From NCBI GenBank assembly GCA_037043455.1, contig JAWPHD010002611.1, forward strand, positions 62,001-126,000: a stretch of DNA of 64,000 nt, given 5' to 3'. Of this stretch, positions 22,040 to 34,799 are shown piece by piece. The DNA is from Cyrtodaria siliqua (taxonomy: Eukaryota; Mollusca; Bivalvia; Adapedonta; Hiatellidae). The notes below the pieces were generated by a model that worked only from the letters and a program-made list of their open reading frames with translations, was not told the DNA's origin and did no database searches. How positions within the stretch are numbered: the stretch's first letter is position 1; every line of letters begins with the position of its first letter. The position numbers and the translations under genes were made by a program.

Positions 22040-24763
22040 TTTTTTTAACAATTAAATGTCGTTGAGAACAAAGTGCTCAACGTGCTATAACTGCCAAATA
22101 TGTATGTGGCATTAGCTTCAACATATAGACTTTCGGCTGGTGATGTACGAAAGGTTCCTAAGGCGAGTCGTAATCCTTGATTATGTATAGGATCGAGCAT
22201 CTGCAAGTATGACTTGCGAGTCGATCCATATACTATTGAGCCGTAGTCCAGCTTGGATCTGATAAGAGATCTGTAAAATCGCAAGAGGACTTTTCGATCT
22301 GCTCCCCAATTAGTGTTTGCAACAACTTTAAGTAAGTTAAGAGCTTTAAGGCATTTGGCCTTCAAGTATTTAAGGTGTGGTATAAACGTTAATTTACGAT
22401 CAAAAATAATCCACTACTGGTAAAGGTGAACCGCCCAGTGTTAGGTGAGGGTCTTCGTGATGTTTGCGTAGTTGACAAAAGTGCATACAATTGGTTTTAG
22501 ATTTAGAAAATTTAAAACCCTTTTCATCAGACCAGGTCTGAAGTTTATTGAGACATTGTTGTAATTGTCTCTCAATAGTATTCATGTTTTTTGCACGATA
22601 ACATATAACAAAGTCGTCAACATATAGAGAACAATCCACACCGGGATTGATGCATTAAAAAGCGTGACAGAGAGTATGCTGCCCTGTGGAACACCCATCT
22701 CCTGTTCATGAATATCATCTAAGAATTTCTCTATAAAAATGGGTAATCGGCCTCTTAGACCAAGGTCATGAAGATCATTCATAATACCGTCACTTCCATG
22801 CAGTATCATAAGCTTTCTCCAAGTCAACAAATACAGCGACTAGATGTTCTTGTTTTATGAAAACTTCCATGATAAACGATTCAAATCGAATGAGATTGTC
22901 TGTTGTGCCTCGTTGTCGCATGAATCCACTTTGATACTTTGTTATCAGTTTGTTGGACTCCAGGTACCAAACGAGTCTCTCATTAATCATTCGTTCCATG
23001 GTTTTACATATACAACTCGTTAAAGCGATTGGGCGATAATTTATTTGGTCCGTATGATCTTTTCCAGGTTTGGGGACTGGAATAACGATTGCTTCCCGCC
23101 AAGAATCAGGGTAGTTTCCCGTCACCCAAACCTTATTAAATATGTCAAGAAGGGTGGAGAGACAGGATTCAGGTAAATGTTTTAATAATTGATAATGGAT
23201 ATCATCAGGACCAGCTGATGTATCATGAGCATTTTTAACGGACTCTCGAAGTTCTTTGAGAGTGAATAGTTTATTGTATTTCTCCAAGTTTTTCGACTTG
23301 AAGTTCAGATTCTTCTGTTCTTTTATTATCTTATTTTTCAGAAAATTTGGTTGACAATTTTTCAGAATAATAATTTTTTGAAAAAGTTTCTGCCAAAGTG
23401 TTTGTAATATCTTTGACAGATGTTGTATCTCCATTATCGGTTTTAAGATGATTTACAGAACTAGAATTACCTTTACCACTTATTTTCCGGACCATATCCC
23501 ATGTCTGCTTAAGAGATGAGCGAGAATTCAGCCTAGAGACGTAAGATCTCCAGGATTTCCTCTTGCTATCCTTAATAGTACGATGGGCTTTCGCACGAAA
23601 AACTCTGAAGTTATCTAAATTTGTTTGAGTTGGCCGCAAGTTAACATTATTTAATGCAGCTTTACGATCGCTGACTGCCTTTTTGCAGTTATCGTCGAAC
23701 CATGGTTTATGTGGGCGTTTTGGATTTGCCGAGTTTTTTGGAATAGTTCGATCAGCTATATCATGAAGAGTTTTGGTAAAAAGAGTAGTTGTATCTTCGA
23801 CATCCTCGAAAACGGCAGGCTTCAATTGTTCCTCGCAAAGAGATTGAAACGTAGTCCAATCAGCCTTGCGAAGTTTCCATTGTTGCGTTTTTTTCGAGAA
23901 GTGGAGGGCCGATATTTTCAAGAAATATAGGGAAGTGGTAACTTCCACAAAGGTCATCTTAAACCACGAAAATTCCATCAAAAGCGTTGAATCGCATATT
24001 GTTAAATCAATGGATAAATGAGAGCCTGTAACAGGATATAAATAAGTATGTGACTTATTATCATTAAAAAGACACAAATTGTTTTTGGCTAAGAAATCCT
24101 CAATTTTCTTGCCTTTATCGTTTATATCTCTACAACCCCAGATGTAGTTGTGTGCATTAAAATCACCCAAGAGTATAAAAGGTGATGGCAAGTGTGCAAC
24201 TAGGTGATTTAGATCGTTAGGGTCTAGTGAAGAACTAGGTGGTAAATATAAGGAACATATTGTTATCTCTCTGTGCATCGTAACACTGACCGCAATAGCT
24301 TGCAAATTTGTTTTCAACGCAACAGGTCTGTGAGGAAGGTTTCGATTAACGATTATCGAAACTCCACCAGTCGCCTTGTCCCCGGTATCATAAATATGAT
24401 TGTATAGTGAGTATTGTTTAAAAGATATATTATCACTTGTCTTCAAGAGTGTTTCTTGAAGACAAAAGGCAATAGGGTTGTGTTCATTTAAAATTAAGGT
24501 GATTTCATCATAATTTGGTTTCAAACCTCGACAATTCCATTGTATGATCTTATTAGTTTTACCCATGATTTAGCGCTAAGGCGATTTTTAATTTTATTTT
24601 TATTTTTGGCCTTAGATTTAGTAGAGGTATTAGGAGACTCAAGCAGTGACATCTCCAATGATGAATCCTTCTCCCTGGAAGAAGTCAGCTGAAGTGGCAC
24701 CTCGACAAACATTTCATGAGAGGATGGAAGTGGCAGTGCAACTGCTGGCTCTGAAATGTCCAT
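22040..24763 (-). mobile_element. non-LTR retrotransposon (endonuclease plus reverse transcriptase), jockey/I-like, decayed
   Basis: On the minus strand: an ORF1 tail rich in K/N/S (24763-24521), then an AP-type endonuclease (24566 down) with QWNCRGLKPNYDEI, QETLL, LLGDFNAHNYIWG and LSIDLTICD. The reverse transcriptase follows: PDDIHYQLLKHLP, INYRPIALTS, SGFMRQRGTTDN, VFVDLEKAYDTAW, GVPQGSILS and the catalytic LYVDDFVICY (~22615). Behind this is a thumb region KALNLLKVVANTNWG..SLIRSKLDYG (~22290). The endonuclease/RT frame has breaks near 23390, 22800 and 22650, with a short deletion between the GVPQGS and YVDD blocks. No RNase H was recognised. Copy without an intact 5' end; probably immobile. 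Confidence 0.88.
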
Positions 24764-27340
24764 TTGTTATGCAGCTCAATAGGGCCGTTAGACACACTTA
24801 TGGAGAAATACAGTTGAACCGTCAAACTGACATTTCTAAATTACAACAATTCCTATGACAGATAGGACAGATTTTCCAAACCTATGAATCATTTTCTAAG
24901 TACCACCATTTCCAAGCTATTGATCTACATTTATTAAGTAATTTTCTACCAAAACAAAAAGTTTTGACATTTAAAAAAGTAGCTCCGGAAGTGAAAATTA
25001 ACTGAAAATATAAACTGATATGGGTCACATCTGAAAATACAAACAATGAAAACACATAAGGTATTACTTTTTTAAATCATAAAATCCACTATTTCATTTG
25101 AAAATATGTAATAAAAACTACAAATTGGGAATTAGTTATTTTTGACAAATACAATGTTATCCCTCATGTCCGACACCAAAGTTGTGTTATGTAAATAATA
25201 AGGAAGTCCGGATAGAAAAACAAACTTCTTTTTACTCAGTTAAACAAAGACGCTTGCTTTTCTAGTTCGTGTTACACATTCCCCCACTTTTTGAACAGCC
25301 GATTACCATATCATCCCTTATTTGTAAATAGTTTTAACAATATAGTTTGACATTAATTTTTAATAACTGACTATTTCAGTTATTTCATTTTCATCAGTTT
25401 TTGCGCCCATTATTATCTATTTTTGTGTCGACATGCCGTAAAACACCATTCATTCATTCTTAGAGAACCCATATAAAATCGTCATCGCCTCCATCTGCTA
25501 TTCCTTGCAATATACTGTATGCAATATAACTAGCGGTTGGAAAAGTCGAGTTTGATATGTTATTGTTAATACGGGTCGTGCGTCTGCATAATACGAGTAT
25601 GATGTATACAACTACGATCCGAGAAGTGGTGGAAAATACAAAAGCAAGAATGTATGTTGATCAAAACACGATCAAACAAAGAATACACACTAATAAAACT
25701 AAAATTCGGAGTTCTCAGAATTCACTATTGCCCAAAAATATTTTGTGAAAAACTCTTACTTTGAAAAATGGATGAGATTTTTAGATTTGCTAGTGAGATT
25801 TCAACAATGTGTTTACTGCAATCTGGTAAAAGTAATGAGATTTGTTTGACAGTTTGCGCATTTAACATTTTTAGATGACAAATTTGAGAAAAGAATGAGA
25901 GAATCTGCCCAAATCTTCCCCTGAAGTGATATCTGACATCTACAAAACATTATAAAAACGGACTTTGGTGTTGGACATGTAGAATAACAGAGTATTTGTC
26001 ATGTATAACCTAATCACAAATACATGTTTTAACTTATTAATTTTCTGATTCAATGTTTAAGTATCAAGTGCAAATTAAATAAAAAAAAACAATTTCCGTT
26101 TGTGTCATGCATGTTTAAACAATTAAAACAGGTCATAGTTTAAACCAAACAATATACCATGTTAATCTTTCTCAATAAAATATATATGAGTAATTAATAC
26201 ATACTATGTTAATCCGATGTAGTTCACTTTTATAAAACCCAGAAGCGTTTCATTTAATAAATCACAAACGCGCCATTTCTTTTCCGAAATACGCAACATC
26301 TACGGGTATATTACATATATGTTCGTCATTTCATGCATTATTATATACATAATCGTTTCTGTCCCCTAAAAGCTGACTAGTGCCCTAATAATATATATAA
26401 AAAACAAACAAGCTTTACGTATATATCTTGACAATGTAGTAGTTTAAGCACATTTTCCTCTCGTGATCGTGATAAATGTTTCATAATATTTTTCTCTATC
26501 TCGACTAGTTAGTTATGTTTTGTTATGTTTTCCTTTCAATATATAAATATAAATGATACAGATGTTACCCATGTTTCGAGCGTTTAGCGTAAAACTATTA
26601 TATCTCCTTCTTAATTCATATGTAGTTAGAATAGTTTTGCGCTGAGCCCTCGGTTTGTTAGATATTGTTTGGTCACCACAAACTCACAATGCTGTATTGC
26701 ATCTGTGGTCTCTTTGGAACCAGCTTCGGTGTCAAACATGCCAATGAAGTTAAAAACTATCCTCCAACTGAAGGTCTCACTACACACTTAGCTCCCTTGC
26801 ATGTGACTGTAGATGATTCTTACATCATAAAAAGTAGGGATGTGTTCTTCGGTTTGAGATATTTTAATAATTGCCCATGGATATTATCTTTTCTCGTTGC
26901 AGGTGAGAAAACAATAGTGTGAGAATGGATGAACAGCGATTAGACGAAAATGTGACACATTTGTGGGTGCTCAAAATGCGTATGAATTTAGGTGCAAACT
27001 GCTTAGTGAAAGCCGAAAAGTGTACATTGCCTGCACCACTTACATTAAAACAAAAACAAAGTGGGCTATGTACCAGATTTTGTGGATTGTTATGAGCAGC
27101 AGTAACTGTTTTTTCTCAAAAAAGATACTTTTAGACTGTAAATTCTTGATTCAGATTTCAAAATTGGACTTTACTGCCTAATGCCAACACAGTAAAATCG
27201 AAGTGTGATGTGAGACCTGAAGGTGAATTTCCTTACATTGAATGAGGTGTGTCTAACAACTCCTATTACCAACATACTTAGTATGAATAGCTGAATATAG
27301 GATCCCTTGGAAGCAACAAACACAAACAAGTGAGAATATA
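24764..27340. other. intergenic stretch without recognised genes
   Basis: AT-rich. The block 26050-26230 (TTTAAGTATCAAGTGCAAAT ... TTAATCCGATG) recurs at 34141-34310 and is a dispersed repeat. The frames at 25557 and 26665 show no known domain. Confidence 0.4.
26050..26230 (+). repeat. dispersed repeat block shared with 34141-34310
   Basis: Shared strings include TTTAAGTATCAA.TGCAAATT, CAATTAAAACAGGTCATAG-like, AGTAATTAATACA.ACTAT and TTAATCCGATG. At 34 kb the block ends directly at a tRNA-like head. Confidence 0.6.
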
Positions 27341-27342
27341 AG

Positions 27343-27492
27343 AATCCATTATGAGTATCCATCAGAGATAGGGAAATTTCACCCGAGGGTCAGAATTGTA
27401 ACCCGGGACGAGGCTGTGCCGAGTTCCTGGTTGCAATTCTGATCCCGAGGGTGAGATTTATCTATCTCACATGGATAAACTCATGATGGATT
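27343..27492. mobile_element. 150-bp palindromic MITE
   Basis: AATCCATTATGAGTATCCAT is inverted as ATGGATAAACTCATGATGGATT. The inner arms GAGATAGGGAAATTTCACCC and GGGTGAGATTTATCTATCTC also pair, around a CCGAGG centre. The overall design resembles the 9460-10075 foldback. Confidence 0.85.
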
Positions 27493-28738
27493 ACTTTTCT
27501 CCCAATATGCGTTTAGTACAGGCATACTTCAATGACTGTATAGAATAAGGCGAGAAAAACACCTATCTCACATGACCAGAAATGGGAGAAAGTAGCAGAT
27601 TCAGTTTTATTGAGTCTGTTCATGAGAAGTAATATAATATGCAACACTTCTCACGCCCACTAGCACCGGCTTACGCGGTATTAACTCAATATGATCTTCT
27701 CTGGCACAACCGGTTGCTGCACCAGAACTTTGAGATGACATGAAATGTGACTGTGACGATGTATGTACATTCACTTTCTTTCTTTACAAATAGCTACATA
27801 CTCATTACAGGTATTACATCTACATCTGCGGCATATGCACTTATTATTCTCAGGATAATGACATGATTACATAATATTGATCCACTGATTGTTTACTAGA
27901 TGTAACAGCCTGTACTAGTATTGTAAATGAAGTTTGCTGAGTGTAGAGCATAATGCAAGTGAGTTAATCTTCTATTTAAAAACATAAAACGACAATATTT
28001 GCTAGATTTGCATAGTGTCTGCATTTTTGATGGCATATTTTAACACATTGCTTTTTATAAAAGCTAAATTACTCATGTAAAGATATCAACTGCATAAGCA
28101 AATACGCTACGGAGTCACGTTTAATCATCCCTACCACAATTTAATAACGTATGGCAGAAGTTAAAAGTCTGTTTCGCTGGCTATCTTGTATTCATATCGT
28201 ATTCCTATGTATATATATTTATATATATTGTCATCAAACAGTTATGTAATCAAGACATAATGACCAACAATTTGGTATATAACAATCAAAAAAGCATAAC
28301 TTTGCTAGAATATTTTTTTTCCATTAAAAGCACATCAACTCATTTAAAACAATAAACTAGTCGTATTGCATAGCATATAATCCTGAAGTGGTATTTCTAC
28401 ACTTATGTTACAATGATTTATGGTCAGATTAGTATGGTATGTGAAAATCACAATTTTCGAGTCCATCTTGGACGTCTTGAATTTAATGACTTTTCCCAGA
28501 GATACCAAAGTGGCATCAAACAGCTGTGTAATCTAGACACGATGATGAACAGTTTGGTCTATATCAATCAATGTGGCCAGAGACAGTCCACCGCCTTGCC
28601 AGATATGCCCATGGATTTGCGGCAGTAATACTAATAATTTTGAAATATATTTCTGTATCACTATGCTACATACGTCGTATCATCGGACGTCGACGTCGTG
28701 TGACGTCGTCGCCTACCTGGATAAACAAACTAGTCTAC
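27493..28738. other. intergenic stretch without recognised genes
   Basis: No domain was recognised. Around 28400-28640 the sequence resembles 28220-28400 in short blocks (GTAATC.AGACA.ATGA, CA.TTTGGT.TAT), suggesting an old partial duplication. Confidence 0.3.
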
Positions 28739-28889
28739 GAAATAGAGAATCTTACGTAAGTGCCTGTTATTAATCGAGTTGGATAAAATTATATGATGCG
28801 ACGCTGTGCCGAGCATCATATCAGTTTTATCCAACGAGTTCAATAAATTCAATATTAAATAGGCACGCATGTGAGATTCTATTTATCAC
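28739..28889. mobile_element. palindromic MITE (GAGTTGGATAAAA type)
   Basis: AGAATCTTACGTAAGTGCCT is inverted as AGGCACGCATGTGAGATTCT; the inner arms CGAGTTGGATAAAAT and GTTTTATCCAACGAG flank GATGC..GCATC. A relative is at 33029-33163. One arm lacks about 14 bases present in the other. Confidence 0.75.
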
Positions 28890-29159
28890 ATAACTGCAAA
28901 AACGCCCCATCTATATATTTTTACCTATGTTGACCCATACGATATTGAACAACAGAAATACTTCGCTGATTTCCGTAATCCCGTATTTTTTAAACGTTAC
29001 GGAAATCGACGAGGTAATTCCGACGCACACCAAGCTGAACGGAAAAGACCGAACGATGATTCGGCCTTCATGATGGCTTTATTACACTCCCGGACCATAA
29101 GTTATGTGATAAACGGTCAGATACTATTTTATGAGTTTACTTATGAAGGTATATAATAA

Positions 29160-29262
29160 ATCCCACCCACACACCACCGGCACCCACTCACCCCCCCCCC
29201 CACCCCCCACTACACACACACACACACACACACCCCCCCCCCCCCACGCCGACACACACCCA
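29160..29262 (+). repeat. C-rich / (CA)n low-complexity tract
   Basis: Runs of 8-12 C alternate with ACACAC tracts. No coding content. Confidence 0.9.
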
Positions 29263-29984
29263 TTTCTCATGCCAGTCATATATAATCGGTTAACTTAGTT
29301 TTATGTATGTAGTAACTGTAATAATATATTGCTCATTTGAGAATATTACACCATGTCATGGAAAATGTTAAAACAACTATGCATAGTATACTCTTGTGTC
29401 ACTGTTGTGAATTGAGTTAATAAAGTATTGTTCGGTTCTGTTCTGCAACAGTACCCTTCTTGGGTCAGTAGTCACTCCCACGTATAAATATTTCTAAGGA
29501 ATTAAATAGTTGTATAATAATACTTTGAAAACTAACACATCATTTCAATATCATAAAACAAAAATGCACGTTTACCTTATGCCCTAAAAATAGCTGCGCC
29601 TACCCTTACTATCAACAGGTAGCAGGGCATAACATAACAAACAAGTAAACATACGTTAAACAAATATCATTCCAAAATGAGGAAACATTATTTCGAAATC
29701 CGTTGACTCAATCAAAGCATGTGTATATCTGGTAAACTAACAGGGGCGTAGCTATGCCTAAATCAATGTGAAGGCACAAGGTCTGGGCGAGTCCCTCCCG
29801 GGAATTTCTTTTTTTAAAGGAAGCCAAATCCTGCATTCTGACGGTATTTTAAGCATCAAACAATATGTTTTTAATCCGCGATTTCAAGTTTTTTTAATCT
29901 GCGATTTCACAAAAAAACATGAAAACAGAACAAACGAACATATATTAATATGAATACATATTTTCAAAAAATATTTCGAAATTT

Positions 29985-31470
29985 TGCACAATCATGGCAA
30001 ATGAAATAGTTAAAACTAATGCGTAGATCTATAACAAACTTCAGAAAAAGCCCATGTTTCGATGCAAACACATTTATAACACACTCTGTGTCAATTTGCA
30101 TGTGCTTGTGAATGTGAAGGAGCGCCAGAGAAGAGAGCCTGTCAATGCTCATTGTCGACCGCATATAGTTTTTTATGCGTTTCATGGCACTGAATGATCT
30201 TTCGCAAGACGCTGATTTGGTGGCACTGTCAATCTGCTGTTTATACATGGATACACGTCGTAATGTTTCTTGTATCCTTTGTGGGGCTGGATTGGCTATA
30301 TTCCATTTCACCTTCCACCTCGCTCTTCGTTTTTCAGAATTTGAGTTTCTATCTCTTGCAGCAACTGGTCTGAAAAGACGTTGTACACTGTAACCGGCCA
30401 ATAATCAGAGGGTGTTTCAAGGTCGGGATTGGCTCGGTGTTGCTGTTTGCTGGGCTCAATTTGGAAATCCGTGCAATGCTAGTTTCTTTCTCGTATAATG
30501 AATTCCAAATCAAAGGGTCAGCTTGTTCGTCAGTGATTGCATGACCACCTTGGTCTCCGCCACTGCCTCCATCAAGTCCATGTCGACTTTTGGAGCAAAT
30601 TGGTCAGCGCGACGGTTTTACTAAGGATATGTTCGGCTACGACAAGGGCGAATATAAAGTCCAATCTTAGAATTGCAAAAATGTATTGTCCTGCCTTGTC
30701 ATCACCGTATTCATGTAGGGTTTCAAGCGCGTGAACAACAACTGGAAACGCATTTTTGAATGTGTTCAGAGCATCTGCACGGCTTGACCATCGTGTTTCA
30801 CACAGGGTTTTGAGCTTGGTTCGTTGGTCTATCTGCTATTTCGATGCAGCGTCCTGTGCTAACTCGTCCGTAAAGGTATCTAATCGTTTCGCAGAGTAAC
30901 CAAAGGCGAATCCAATGTCCTGAGCTGTCGACATCATGGTGCAAACATACGGAATTTTAGAGCTATGCGCTAAAGCCAGGTTTAGACAGTGAACTTTACA
31001 ATGTACATACTTAGCATGCGGTTATCGTTCTCTGACCAGTGCCTGAACTCCATTATATTTTCCGGACATGTTAGAGGCTCTGTCATAGCACTGTGCGCGA
31101 ATCTTAAGAATGTCCAATCCAGCTTCTTCTAAAAATGTCAGGATGTTTTCAGCCAGATTAACGCCTCTAATTGACTTGCATTCTAGAATCTCCTCGAGAA
31201 TATCACATTTTGAACCAGGGGCATTTTCGAGTCAATAAATCTGACACACAATGATAGCTGCTCTTTTGTGGATTTGTCAGTGGCTTCATCTCCTATAATT
31301 GCAAAGTACGGACTTAGTTTGCAGTCATCAACAAGTTTGTCCTTGATTTGGTCGGCACACATTCCTATAAGTTCATTCTGAATTTCCGGCGAAGTGTACA
31401 TTGCATTTGCTTTTGCTTTGATTTGAGTGCATCGGATCATCTTATACCACAACTCCTACATTGCCATAAT
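29985..31470 (-). pseudogene. dead hAT-family transposase (DUF4371-type with C-terminal dimerisation region)
   Basis: On the minus strand: CADQIKDKLVDDCKLSPYF and IIGDEATDKSTKEQLSLCVR (~31340), then NILTFLEEAGLDI..IRAQCYDRASNMSG (~31100) and LCETRWSSRADALNTF (~30790). At the 3' end is the hAT dimerisation block SASCERSFSAMKRIKNYMRS (~30190). These are the hallmarks of the ZMYM/hAT transposase-like group. Several in-frame stops break it: near 31020 after VRER, near 30840 after DAAS and near 30600. No terminal inverted repeats were found, so this is an old remnant. Confidence 0.85.
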
Positions 31471-31623
31471 AGCAGTGCTTTCTTCTGTGTGACCTCTCAA
31501 TGGAATATTTTGATTTCCACACAGCATTATAACCTCTATTATTTTCTGAAGAATGTGTCTATTTTTCTCATGTATTCTGAAAAGACCACTAGTAAAAATT
31601 GCTATCAGCTAACGATACCCCTC

Positions 31624-31683
31624 CACCCCTTACCCCTCCACCCCCCACACAACCCCCCCCCCCCCCCCCCCCCACCCACCCAT
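31624..31683 (+). repeat. C-rich low-complexity tract
   Basis: A stretch of CCACCCCTTACCCC followed by a run of about 24 C with single A interruptions. Similar in style to 29160-29262. Confidence 0.85.
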
Positions 31684-31774
31684 TTTTGATTTCTTGGGTA
31701 ATGTGTAGGCACGTGCTAACAGCAAAGCCACTGACTAACACGAGGTGACATAAAGGCTGGATCACTTCCGTTTT

Positions 31775-32010
31775 ATCTTAAAGTCCCTATCCCACCAACA
31801 ACAGCTAAATTTTACAACAGGCATATGCCTACACGGTTTCTAAATCTACTGACGACAAGGTATATATTACACTTACACATATGCCCTGCTTTAACCTGCC
31901 AGGCTAAACCTCAAAACTGGAGCGTCGAATTAAGAATTACCAACTCATAATTCATTTCATGCATATTCAATCACGGGTATTTTAAGAACCCGTGAATAAA
32001 AACACTTTAC
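31775..32010 (+). repeat. dispersed repeat family B copy
   Basis: CCCTATCCCACCAACAACAG, ACACGGTTTCTAAATCTACT, AACTGGAGCGTCGAATTAAG and GGGTATTTTAAGAACCCGTG in the same order as at 3938 and 56160. Confidence 0.8.
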
Positions 32011-33028
32011 TTTTAAACGTTGCATATATATACATTATTACATGACCTGAACAAGTGGATAGAGTTTTGATAAACGGTTTTGAAGTGTATTTTTTCCGTT
32101 AGTTCGCGGGTTAGTTTCTTTAAAATAAGCATAGTCTGGCTTTAATAGTTTATATTCAGAAGAATGCTTAAAGATCTCCCATCGCTCGTTGTAATTACCT
32201 TTATTGCCATGTCGTAAAAATCCTCCGCTTTTGACAATGGTTAAACTCCAATGTGTACCAGACCATATTTTCCGCCGGCGACCAGTAATATGAAAACCCA
32301 CTGAAAAATAAAATCAAAATGGAAGACAGCTAACGCAACTCCCGAGTCAATTTTTCTATGATTTATATACATGTATATACTGTTTCCTGTTATATCGGGG
32401 TGAACACCCTGGTTTTATTTATTTGTTTTCAATATCCTCCGCGAAAATACAAATTAGTGCATTCAACGGTTTTTGTTTTGAAAATTCAAATTAAACTTGC
32501 ATTATTTATTAGTCATACCGTTTAAGAAGTGTGTCAGAATGCTTCTTTGGTTCGATATAAGCTCATGTTATGTCCATCTTTCGCCAAACCGAGGGAACAT
32601 CCGGCCGGAGTAACAGAATATTTACAGTGTAATACAATCTGAGGGAAATAACTTTTGTTTTATATAGCTTAATTGAAATTATATATCTATCAATATCGCT
32701 CGGAAATTATTAATAAATGGTGATAAATTCTTGCAGGTTGTATTGAAATATTTCCATACACCCTGCTGGAAATCTGTCTAACTAATAATATTATGTTTTT
32801 AATGCTACAACCGTTATATATTTCATTTCGACGAACATCCAAAAAGTCGGCATAATACCAGAAATCGACGCGTAAAATATCACATTTTTATATGGCCTTC
32901 TTGGGTGTCTTTGTTTAAAGTTCTAAGAATTAAAGTCCCTCTACCATTTGAGCCCGAAGAAGAAAACTTCGTTAACTCGGCATTGTGTGTGGACGTTTGC
33001 GTGAGTGATTGTGTGTAGTGCTATATAT
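32011..33028. other. intergenic stretch without recognised genes
   Basis: No domains or tandem structure seen. A short minus-strand frame at 32038-32301 is not recognised. Confidence 0.35.
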
Positions 33029-33163
33029 AGAGGATCTTACATGAGTACTCATTCATTATTGAATTTATTAAACGAGTTGGCAAAATGATATAATGCGAGG
33101 CTCATTTTTGCTAACGAGTTTAATAAATTCAATAATAAATGAGAACGAATGTTAGATTCTATT
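33029..33163. mobile_element. palindromic MITE (relative of 28739-28889)
   Basis: ATTATTGAATTTATTAAACGAG on the left is inverted as CGAGTTTAATAAATTCAATAAT with a short centre. The flanking ATTTATCACA / TGTGATAAAT (33170 and 33350) suggests that the full element extends to about 33360. Confidence 0.75.
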
Positions 33164-33439
33164 TATCACAAAACTTTATTGTATTTTGCCTGTCGCTTTA
33201 ACACTCGAAACCGACATCAACCGTGGGAATTGGATCATAGTCATTATCGAATTTTGACAGCGGTTTCTGTGCTTATTTGCATAGGTATATAACTAGTGGA
33301 ACATCGAAAATATAGAATGGTGTTATTTCACTCCCACACCATATATTATGTGATAAATCTATCTACAGCCTACTTGAAGCAGATATAGTGCTGCCACACT
33401 GGAATACCACGCCGTAGTATATGAATCACCATTCAGTTA

Positions 33440-33560
33440 CTTTTTTCTGACACCGGGCCAAGCAGACGTAGCACTACCCATTATTTGCTCGTCAAGCAAG
33501 GGCATTAAGGGTTGTCAATTGCAGGCCATACCCTCTAACCACTACACCACTGCACTTCAG
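33440..33560. repeat. dispersed repeat related to 41830-41985
   Basis: Shared ACACCGGGCC.A.CAG and TGCTCGTCAAGCAAGGG-like blocks. Its end CTCTAACCACTACACCACTGC looks like the anti-sense side of a tRNA-like head. Confidence 0.5.
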
Positions 33561-33710
33561 TTAAGGCCTTCGTACAGGCAACATCGATTAATATACGGCT
33601 GCCGATTATGATGGATTTTTTTCATAAAATACAGTAGTTGTCTGGAACGGGATTTGAAACAGGGACCTTGTGTTTGTACTTGTTATGTAATACATGATTC
33701 AATGCCAGAG

Positions 33711-34128
33711 GCATGACTCTTTAAAGTTCTCTGGCCATGTTTTGTTTCATGAAAATGTTTATGTTAATTTAAATCGAAATCAATACACGACAATAGATAT
33801 GTACAATACACACATAGCAATATCTGTGAAAAGCGAGAATACGATTTTATTTGATGACGTAGAAAACTTTGAACAAGTAAATTAATCCACAGGTAAATGT
33901 ATTTATCAACTATCTGGCAATAGTTGTACAGTTATACAATTCAGATTTACCTCATTTCCCCTTGCAGTCATGCAGTGGTAATAGTAGTGTCTACGTCATG
34001 GAAATAATACTTATTTTACATACAACTTAGTAGCAGTTTTAAATATATGTTTCTCTCCGGGACTATCAAGAAATGTTCGCATGATCTTTAAGTGTTAAAT
34101 TTATTAATTGATAATACTACAAAAAGGG
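33711..34128 (+). repeat. dispersed repeat family D
   Basis: It matches 53684-54092 over about 410 bases with scattered substitutions, e.g. GCCATGTTTTGTTTCATGAA, AATTAATCCACAGGTAAATG and TTCTCTCCGGGACTATCAAG. The frame at 33694-33885 is not conserved as a protein between copies. Confidence 0.85.
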
Positions 34129-34310
34129 TTTCCATTCACATTTAAGTATCAAATGCAAATTCAGTAAAAGAAACTTGCGTTTATGTCATTCATGCTTAAA
34201 CTATTAAAACAGGCTATGGTTTTAAACCAAATATTATACCATTTTAATATATCTCAATGAAATATTAATCAGTAATTAATACAAACTATATTAATCCGAT
34301 GCCGGTTACA

Positions 34311-34388
34311 GGGTTAGCTCAGTTGGTAGCGGCGCTCGACTAAAATTACCGAGTGTAATTTTAGCCTAGGTTGCGAGTTCAATCCCAC
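34311..34388 (+). repeat. tRNA-like sequence (SINE head or tRNA pseudogene)
   Basis: A perfect A-box TAGCTCAGTTGG (34315-34326) and a degenerate B-box AGTTCAATCCC are spaced about 50 bases apart, with an AT-rich insertion in the anticodon-arm region (TAAAATTACCGAGTGTAATTTTA, itself a hairpin). The acceptor stem does not pair well. It is directly followed by the repeat shared with 1-103, so a SINE head is more likely than a working tRNA gene. Confidence 0.65.
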
Positions 34389-34414
34389 AAAATGTTTGCA
34401 CCGTTATTGAATTC

Positions 34415-34530
34415 CGTCAAACAATCTTGGTTTCATTTAGTAAATATTCAATAATGGTTGATGTGTTATGTTTGTCAAAGTAATTATTTTGTGTTTTATA
34501 GGCTAAATGTTACGGACATTGTCCCTTCAA
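34415..34530 (+). repeat. dispersed repeat (copy of window start)
   Basis: Matches 1-103; see that entry. Preceded by the tRNA-like head at 34311-34388. Confidence 0.7.
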
Positions 34531-34569
34531 AGAATTCAACAGGCCATGATGAATTGCTTTTGGAACGCC

Positions 34570-34790
34570 GATGATATGTAAAACTAGGCTTGGTACTTTT
34601 CACTTCTACCAAGTTTGATTAAATCCGGCAAGCGGTTCAGGAGAAATAGTTTGGACAATTTTTGTGTATTAAAACATTTAAAGGACCATAACTCGGCCAA
34701 CACACTCGCGCGCACACACACGCGCAAGAAAAGGCACGCACGCACGCACACACACACATCTATACTCGTCCGTCGGAAGTGGGGGGGAAT
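34570..34790 (+). repeat. short bivalve-type dispersed repeat with (CA)n
   Basis: AAATCCGGCAAGCGGTTCAG, GAGAAATAGT..GGACAA and AAAGGACCATAACTCGGCCA match units at 1410-2108 and 42340-42714. It ends in a (CACG)/(CA)n stretch and CGTCCGTCGGAAGTGGGGG. Confidence 0.7.
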
Positions 34791-34799
34791 CATGAATCA

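Noticed and set aside
23709..23930. Plus-strand open frame of 73 codons
   Set aside because: It is the antisense shadow of the retrotransposon's minus-strand frame.
26665..27181. Two plus-strand frames (85 and 72 codons)
   Set aside because: No domain, no in-phase splice partners and no repeat homology that I can recognise; not enough to call a gene.
34311..34388. Functional tRNA gene
   Set aside because: The A-box is perfect but the B-box is degenerate, the acceptor stem does not pair and the anticodon region has an AT-rich insertion; a SINE head is more likely.
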